This document shows, in pieces, positions 5,421 through 8,610 of a stretch of 8,610 bases of DNA. The stretch covers positions 1 to 8,610 of the forward strand of contig LUCF01000024.1 in assembly GCA_001593845.1 (NCBI GenBank), written 5' to 3'. This DNA is from Candidatus Bathyarchaeota archaeon B63. Lineage in GTDB: Archaea > Thermoproteota > Bathyarchaeia > Bathyarchaeales > DTEX01. Positions within the stretch are counted from its first letter, which is position 1. Every line of letters begins with the position of its first letter. A model generated the notes under the pieces. The model saw only the letters and a list, made by a program, of their open reading frames with translations, was not told the origin of the DNA and made no database searches. The position numbers and the translations under genes are program-made.

Positions 5421-6494
5421 CTATCTTTCTCTCTTCCCCTCGATGTACTCCTCTACCCACATCCTCGCCGTGCTGTCCTCTGTCTGGATCGGCGGGGGCT
5501 TAAAAGCGTATGAGGATATGCTTATGAGCGGGCCCGCTACCCCCCTGTCCAAGGCTATCCTCACCGCCCTTATGACGTCTATGACGACCCCCGCACTGTT
5601 CGGGGAGTCCTCGACCTCGAGCTTCAGGCCGAGCATGACTGGCTGGTTCCCGAAGTTTCTTCCCTTTATGTGTATGTAGCAGATCTTCTTGTCCCTTAGG
5701 AATGGGACGTAGTCTGATGGGCCTATCCTCGTCGGGACGTTGTATGGGAGCATGCTCGTGACGGCCTCCGTCTTGCTTATCCTCTTCGTCCTAAGCCTCT
5801 CCTCCAAAGTCATATTCTGAAAATCCGTGTTCCCCCCGATATTCAGCTGATAAGTCTCATCGACGATCAGGCCCCTCTCATGGAAGAGCCTCACAAGCAC
5901 CCTATGCAGTATCGTCGCGCCTAACTGACTCTTCACATCATCACCAGCAATCGGAAGCCCAGCCCTCTCATACTTCTCTGCCCATTCCCTGTCGCTAGCA
6001 ATGAACTCCGGGATGCAATTGACGAAGGCACAACCGGCCTCCAAGGCAGCCTCAGCATAGAACCTAGTCGCCTCGCCGCTACCGACGGGGAGAAAATTCA
6101 CAAGCATGTCGGCCTCAACATCCCTCAGCGCCTCAACGACATCCGCGGGATCCCCATCCCGCACCCTGAATGCCTCCCTCATGTGAGGCCCGACGCCGTC
6201 CAGCACCGGGCCTGGAAGAACCTCCACGCCGAGCCTTGGAAGTTGATCAACGAATCTCGCGCAGCAGTTAGGCTCAGCGAAGATCGCCTCGCTTAGGTCC
6301 TTACCGATCTTCTCCCTGTTGACGTCGAAGGCAGCCACGAATCTTATGTCCCTGACGTGATAATCCCCAAACCTCACATGCATCAGGCCGGGTACAACCT
6401 CATCCTCCCCGGCGTCTTTGTAATAATGGACGCCCTGAACGAGGGCTGAGGCGCAGTTCCCAACCCCCGCAATCGCCACTTTGATCTCCGCCAT
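5421..6494 (-). CDS. ino1: Inositol-3-phosphate synthase (myo-inositol-1-phosphate synthase)
   Basis: NAD-dependent cytoplasmic isomerase converting D-glucose 6-phosphate into inositol phosphate, the first step of all inositol synthesis. At 357 residues it matches the short archaeal/actinobacterial form rather than the longer eukaryotic one. Visible are the Rossmann motif VAIAGVGNCASALVQG (6-21), MLVNFLPVGSG (129-139), FVNCIPEFIAS (156-166), the conserved catalytic-core stretches GDDVKSQLGATILHRVL (184-200) and ETYQLNIGGNTDFQNM (214-229), SPNSAGVVIDVIRAVR (302-317), and SSYAFKPPP (332-340). The ATG start has GGAGG eight bases upstream. It is the first gene of the minus-strand inositol block, followed by the cytidylyltransferase, and diverges from a winged-helix regulator across a 114-base AT-rich promoter region. 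The identity is about as sure as sequence alone allows. Confidence 0.96.
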   Translation of the reverse strand: MAEIKVAIAGVGNCASALVQGVHYYKDAGEDEVVPGLMHVRFGDYHVRDIRFVAAFDVNREKIGKDLSEAIFAEPNCCARFVDQLPRLGVEVLPGPVLDGVGPHMREAFRVRDGDPADVVEALRDVEADMLVNFLPVGSGEATRFYAEAALEAGCAFVNCIPEFIASDREWAEKYERAGLPIAGDDVKSQLGATILHRVLVRLFHERGLIVDETYQLNIGGNTDFQNMTLEERLRTKRISKTEAVTSMLPYNVPTRIGPSDYVPFLRDKKICYIHIKGRNFGNQPVMLGLKLEVEDSPNSAGVVIDVIRAVRIALDRGVAGPLISISSYAFKPPPIQTEDSTARMWVEEYIEGKRER

Positions 6495-6502
6495 CTCTTG
6501 GT

Positions 6503-6507
6503 CCTCC
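6503..6507 (-). promoter_or_regulatory. Shine-Dalgarno of ino1
   Basis: GGAGG on the minus strand ends eight bases before ATG 6494, the best-placed ribosome site in the window. It implies a message with a 5' leader rather than a leaderless one, in contrast to the divergent regulator. Confidence 0.7.
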
Positions 6508-6528
6508 GGATAATAGTTTTGATAATTT

Positions 6529-6551
6529 TTTCATTGGTTACAATTTTGAAA
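6529..6551. promoter_or_regulatory. Imperfect inverted repeat, candidate operator between ino1 and its divergent regulator
   Basis: TTTCATTG (6529-6536), a four-base spacer, then CAAT-TTT-GAAA (6541-6551) forms an interrupted dyad with a three-base insert in the right arm. It lies at the expected ino1 transcript start, downstream of the ino1 TATA candidate, where a bound repressor could block initiation. AT-rich sequence makes chance symmetry fairly likely. Confidence 0.25.
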
Positions 6552-6559
6552 TCGCTACT

Positions 6560-6568
6560 CTTATATTT
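6560..6568 (-). promoter_or_regulatory. Candidate TATA box of the inositol operon
   Basis: AAATATAAG on the minus strand places transcript initiation near 6538 and leaves a leader of about 43 bases carrying the ino1 ribosome site. An alternative box, TTTATATATC at 6585-6576, overlaps the regulator's TATA box and would give a leader near 60 bases. Confidence 0.45.
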
Positions 6569-6577
6569 CTAAAATGA

Positions 6578-6586
6578 TATATAAAT
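6578..6586 (+). promoter_or_regulatory. TATA box of the winged-helix regulator gene
   Basis: TATATAAAT is close to the archaeal consensus and is preceded by purine-rich AAAATGA. Its centre is 27 bases before ATG 6609, so the message should start at or within a base or two of that ATG. This supports leaderless translation from 6609 rather than the in-frame TTG 6591. Confidence 0.6.
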
Positions 6587-6608
6587 TTTTTTGGGGGATC
6601 AGAAAGGC

Positions 6609-7136
6609 ATGGGACCAGCATCCATCATGGTCATAGATGATCCTGAAAAGATAGAGATACTCAACGAGCCGACTAGGAAACAGATACTCAGACTGCTGTC
6701 CGACAGAGATATGACCCTCACACAGATCGCGAGGGAACTCGACTTATCGAAGAGGTCGGTCTGGTATCATCTCAGAGTTCTCCTGAAGAGGGACCTGATA
6801 ACCCTGGCTAAGAAGAAGATCAATGTCTACGGCATAGAGGAGAAGTACTACCGCGCCCGGGCCTCGGTAATGATCGGGCATTACGCGAAGTCCTCGAAGA
6901 AGATCAGGGGTGAGACGCTGGAATCCAGCAAGGATGTGGTGATCGGTTACCTCTGCGCGAAGAAGATCCATGAACCTATATCCGACGAGAAAATAGAGAG
7001 GATGGCGGAGCAATTCACAGAGACCGTTCAGAAGGTAATCGAAGACGACGGAAGGCTTGGGAAGACCAGAAATCAGACGAAGCTAGCCATCTACAGGGAG
7101 GCCTTCAAGAGGCTGGAGGAGAGTAAATGGATATAG
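6609..7136 (+). CDS. Winged-helix transcriptional regulator, ArsR-like (HTH_20 type)
   Basis: Predicted cytoplasmic DNA-binding protein of 175 residues. Residues about 13-80 form a winged helix: PEKIEILNEPTRKQILRLL (12-30), then the helix-turn-helix MTLTQIARELDLSKRSVWYH (35-54) with the recognition helix near SKRSVWYHLRVLLK (47-60), and a wing around 62-78 leading to EEKYYRARA (77-85). The remaining 90 residues are charged and helical and may form a dimerisation or ligand domain; no cysteine metal site typical of ArsR metal sensors is seen in the HTH. ATG 6609 is chosen because the TATA box puts transcription there; TTG 6591 and ATG 6627 are alternatives. Its divergent position makes it the likely regulator of the inositol operon and of itself. 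The inducing signal is unknown; heat or salt would fit a compatible-solute pathway. Confidence 0.88.
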   Translation: MGPASIMVIDDPEKIEILNEPTRKQILRLLSDRDMTLTQIARELDLSKRSVWYHLRVLLKRDLITLAKKKINVYGIEEKYYRARASVMIGHYAKSSKKIRGETLESSKDVVIGYLCAKKIHEPISDEKIERMAEQFTETVQKVIEDDGRLGKTRNQTKLAIYREAFKRLEESKWI

Positions 7137-7288
7137 GCGCCCGGATGGGCATGCTTAACCGCCTCGGGGAGAATGAGGATGGCTGGTTTATGATGGACCG
7201 AATCTAAAATAGAATTCGCCCTTCTGATCTTTCCTTATACAGAGTTCTCCTAGCGTACTCTACTGGTGGGAACCCCAGCATGGGAGGC

Positions 7289-8500
7289 CTAGCCATCGGC
7301 CCGTTTAAGCGTCTCTGGGATGGTCAGCAGGATCGGCATCCTGATTAGGAGGTCAACCATGATGAGTAGGAGAAAGGGGGCTGATGGGTCCAGATAGGTC
7401 CAGAGTAGCCCGCCGAGGATTGGGGCGGGAATCCTGACTATGCTCCTGAGGGTATTGATGGTTCCCATCCATCTTCCCCTCTGTTCTGGGGGAACGATCT
7501 CAAGCTGGATCGACGTCCAAACGTTGAAGGTGCTCCAGAAGATCCCCCTGAGAGCGAATGATAGGATCAGGACTTCTGGGCTGGGAGCGGCTACAAGCAG
7601 CAGATAGGAGGCGTACAAGGCTGGTCTCAGAAGTAGGATCGTCTTTTTCCTCCCCAGCCTGTCCCCCATTCTCCCGATTGGTATCGAGGTGAGGATCGAG
7701 ACTATATTCAGTGCTGAGCCCATGAACCCCAGGGTCAAGGCATCTGCATTCTTAACTTCAACAGCGTAGACCATTATGAACGGCATAGTACCGCCGAAAA
7801 TGAATGAGCCGAGGGCCTCTATTAGGAGCCACTTCCTCACCTCCCATCTGCTGGTGAGCTCCAGAAATCCCTTGAGGAACCCCTCCTCATACCCAGCCAG
7901 CTTAGTCTCAGGCTCCTTAAGCCTTAGATAGACCCATAGAAGAGGGGGCAGAAGCATTATGAAGCTTATGTAATAAAGAGGCTTGATGGCGTCCGCTGAG
8001 ATTCCGCCGAGCAGGGTTACGATAACCCCGGCTACTGTCGGGGCGATTATAAGCGGCAGCCGGCTTATGCTGCTGAATACCCCGAAGCCCGTCGCCCTCT
8101 CTGCCCCTCTCAAGGCGCTTGCAAGCAGGATTCTCTCAATAGGATATGTTATGACCCATGTCATCGAGAAGAAGATTATCGGCACAACGAGCATCTGCCA
8201 ATTCCAGGAGAGGGCATATCCGAGGGGGACGAGCGCCTCCAGGATGAGGCTGATCAGGTATAGCTTCTTTAATCCATACCGGTCGGCGAGCCAACCTGTA
8301 GGAGCGGAGAGAAGGGCATTAACCAGGTCGCCGATGCTTCTGAGGCCCCCGAGCTCCACAGGGTCGGCGCCGAGCTCCACGGCGTATACCGACGTGTAGT
8401 CCCGAGTGAGGCCTACGGCGAAGTTTGCAAAGAGCCCCCTGATCGTGAGCACGTGGAAGTTCCTGCTTTGGGCCTTTAGGAAATCCTTGAATCCGCCCAA
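7289..8500 (-). CDS. Major facilitator superfamily (MFS) transporter
   Basis: Predicted cytoplasmic-membrane secondary transporter of 403 residues, the usual length for a 12-helix MFS protein. Both halves carry the loop 2-3 signature (motif A): GWLADRYGLKK (69-79) and GRMGDRLGRKK (276-286). Hydrophobic stretches run through about 55-68, 80-96, 101-119, 148-165, 174-193, 225-245, 256-272, 289-304, 309-328, 357-370 and 375-394, with a charged central loop around 194-222, consistent with two six-helix bundles. The start is TTG 8500 with AGGAG eleven bases upstream. It is convergent with the winged-helix gene across a 152-base spacer, so the two are not co-transcribed. The substrate cannot be read; the sequence has a general drug/sugar-like MFS look with no diagnostic motif. 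Confidence 0.9.
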   Translation of the reverse strand: MGGFKDFLKAQSRNFHVLTIRGLFANFAVGLTRDYTSVYAVELGADPVELGGLRSIGDLVNALLSAPTGWLADRYGLKKLYLISLILEALVPLGYALSWNWQMLVVPIIFFSMTWVITYPIERILLASALRGAERATGFGVFSSISRLPLIIAPTVAGVIVTLLGGISADAIKPLYYISFIMLLPPLLWVYLRLKEPETKLAGYEEGFLKGFLELTSRWEVRKWLLIEALGSFIFGGTMPFIMVYAVEVKNADALTLGFMGSALNIVSILTSIPIGRMGDRLGRKKTILLLRPALYASYLLLVAAPSPEVLILSFALRGIFWSTFNVWTSIQLEIVPPEQRGRWMGTINTLRSIVRIPAPILGGLLWTYLDPSAPFLLLIMVDLLIRMPILLTIPETLKRADG

Positions 8501-8511
8501 TATTCTTTAGG

Positions 8512-8516
8512 CTCCT
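8512..8516 (-). promoter_or_regulatory. Shine-Dalgarno of the MFS transporter
   Basis: AGGAG on the minus strand precedes TTG 8500 by eleven bases and supports that non-ATG start. No ATG or GTG nearby has a comparable site. Confidence 0.45.
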
Positions 8517-8556
8517 GAAGAGCAGATGGGGCTCTTCCTCAATCGTGATGTTACAT

Positions 8557-8610
8557 CTATTCGTCGCTTAGGATGATAAGCTTAGCGTTCAAGCCTGACG
8601 GGACACCGAA
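8557..8610 (-). other. Edge fragment: possible C-terminus of an upstream minus-strand gene
   Basis: From the right edge one minus-strand frame reads 17 residues, ending KLIILSDE before TAG at 8559-8557, 56 bases upstream of the MFS start. It could be the tail of a gene co-directional with the transporter. The opposite strand also has an open frame from ATG 8573 to the edge, without a ribosome site or clear TATA box. The piece is too short to decide, and may be non-coding. Confidence 0.25.

Noticed and set aside
7190..7230. Possible C/D-box small RNA in the convergent spacer (ATGATGG, later CTGA)
   Set aside because: The C box is imperfect, the spacing to the D box is short, and no D'/C' pair is present between them.
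7137..7288. Terminator or small gene between the regulator and the MFS gene
   Set aside because: No hairpin, long T-run, ribosome site or coding-like frame stood out.
7983..8399. Plus-strand open frame of 138 codons inside the MFS gene
   Set aside because: Antisense to membrane helices of the transporter; composition reflects the complement of hydrophobic codons.
1..8610. CRISPR array, insertion sequence, tRNA or rRNA
   Set aside because: No spaced direct repeats, transposase motifs, terminal repeats or T-loop/acceptor patterns were found on reading either strand.

Overview
The window looks archaeal, probably from a thermophilic member of the Thermoproteota (Crenarchaeota/TACK side; a Bathyarchaeia-like or related lineage is a guess). 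The grounds are: an archaeal-type cofactor-independent phosphoglycerate mutase; an archaeal/actinobacterial-type inositol-phosphate synthase beside a CTP:inositol-phosphate cytidylyltransferase and a CDP-alcohol transferase (the enzyme set for di-myo-inositol phosphate in hyperthermophiles); TATA-like boxes at archaeal distances from start codons; frequent AGG/AGA arginine and ATA isoleucine codons; and many TTG/GTG starts.

Layout. (1) 1-830, minus: the N-terminal two thirds of phosphoglycerate mutase apgM, running off the left edge. (2) 974-2026, plus, divergent from apgM: an Ldh2/MdhA-family NAD(P)-dependent 2-hydroxyacid dehydrogenase with an altered loop. (3) 2140-2811, plus, under its own promoter: an unrecognised coiled-coil protein with a low-complexity linker and a C-terminal four-cysteine zinc-ribbon-like module. 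(4) 2812-3105: a non-coding stretch of 294 bases holding a T-rich terminator candidate, a TATA-like box and repeated TGCAT motifs. (5) 3106-3840, plus: an MTHFSD-like member of the 5-formyltetrahydrofolate cyclo-ligase superfamily. (6) 3849-6494, minus, meeting the previous gene tail to tail: inositol-3-phosphate synthase, then a cytidylyltransferase, then a CDP-alcohol transferase, in transcription order; the last two overlap by four bases. (7) 6609-7136, plus, divergent from the inositol genes: a winged-helix ArsR-like regulator. (8) 7137-7288: a short convergent spacer with no gene seen. (9) 7289-8500, minus: an MFS transporter. (10) 8501-8610: an upstream region plus an unresolved open-frame fragment at the right edge.

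How it fits together. The coherent unit is the inositol block. Ino1 makes inositol phosphate from glucose 6-phosphate, the cytidylyltransferase would make CDP-inositol, and the membrane CDP-alcohol transferase would pass the inositol-phosphate unit to an alcohol acceptor. If that acceptor is inositol phosphate, the product is a precursor of di-myo-inositol phosphate, a heat-protective solute. The divergent winged-helix protein is the obvious candidate regulator. The two unusual points here are that the cytidylyltransferase and transferase, commonly fused, are split at a small frame change, and that the transferase signature motif is altered in its second half. No CRISPR array, insertion sequence, tRNA or rRNA was seen. 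Nothing shows a wholly new system; the inositol block and the zinc-ribbon protein are the best places to look.
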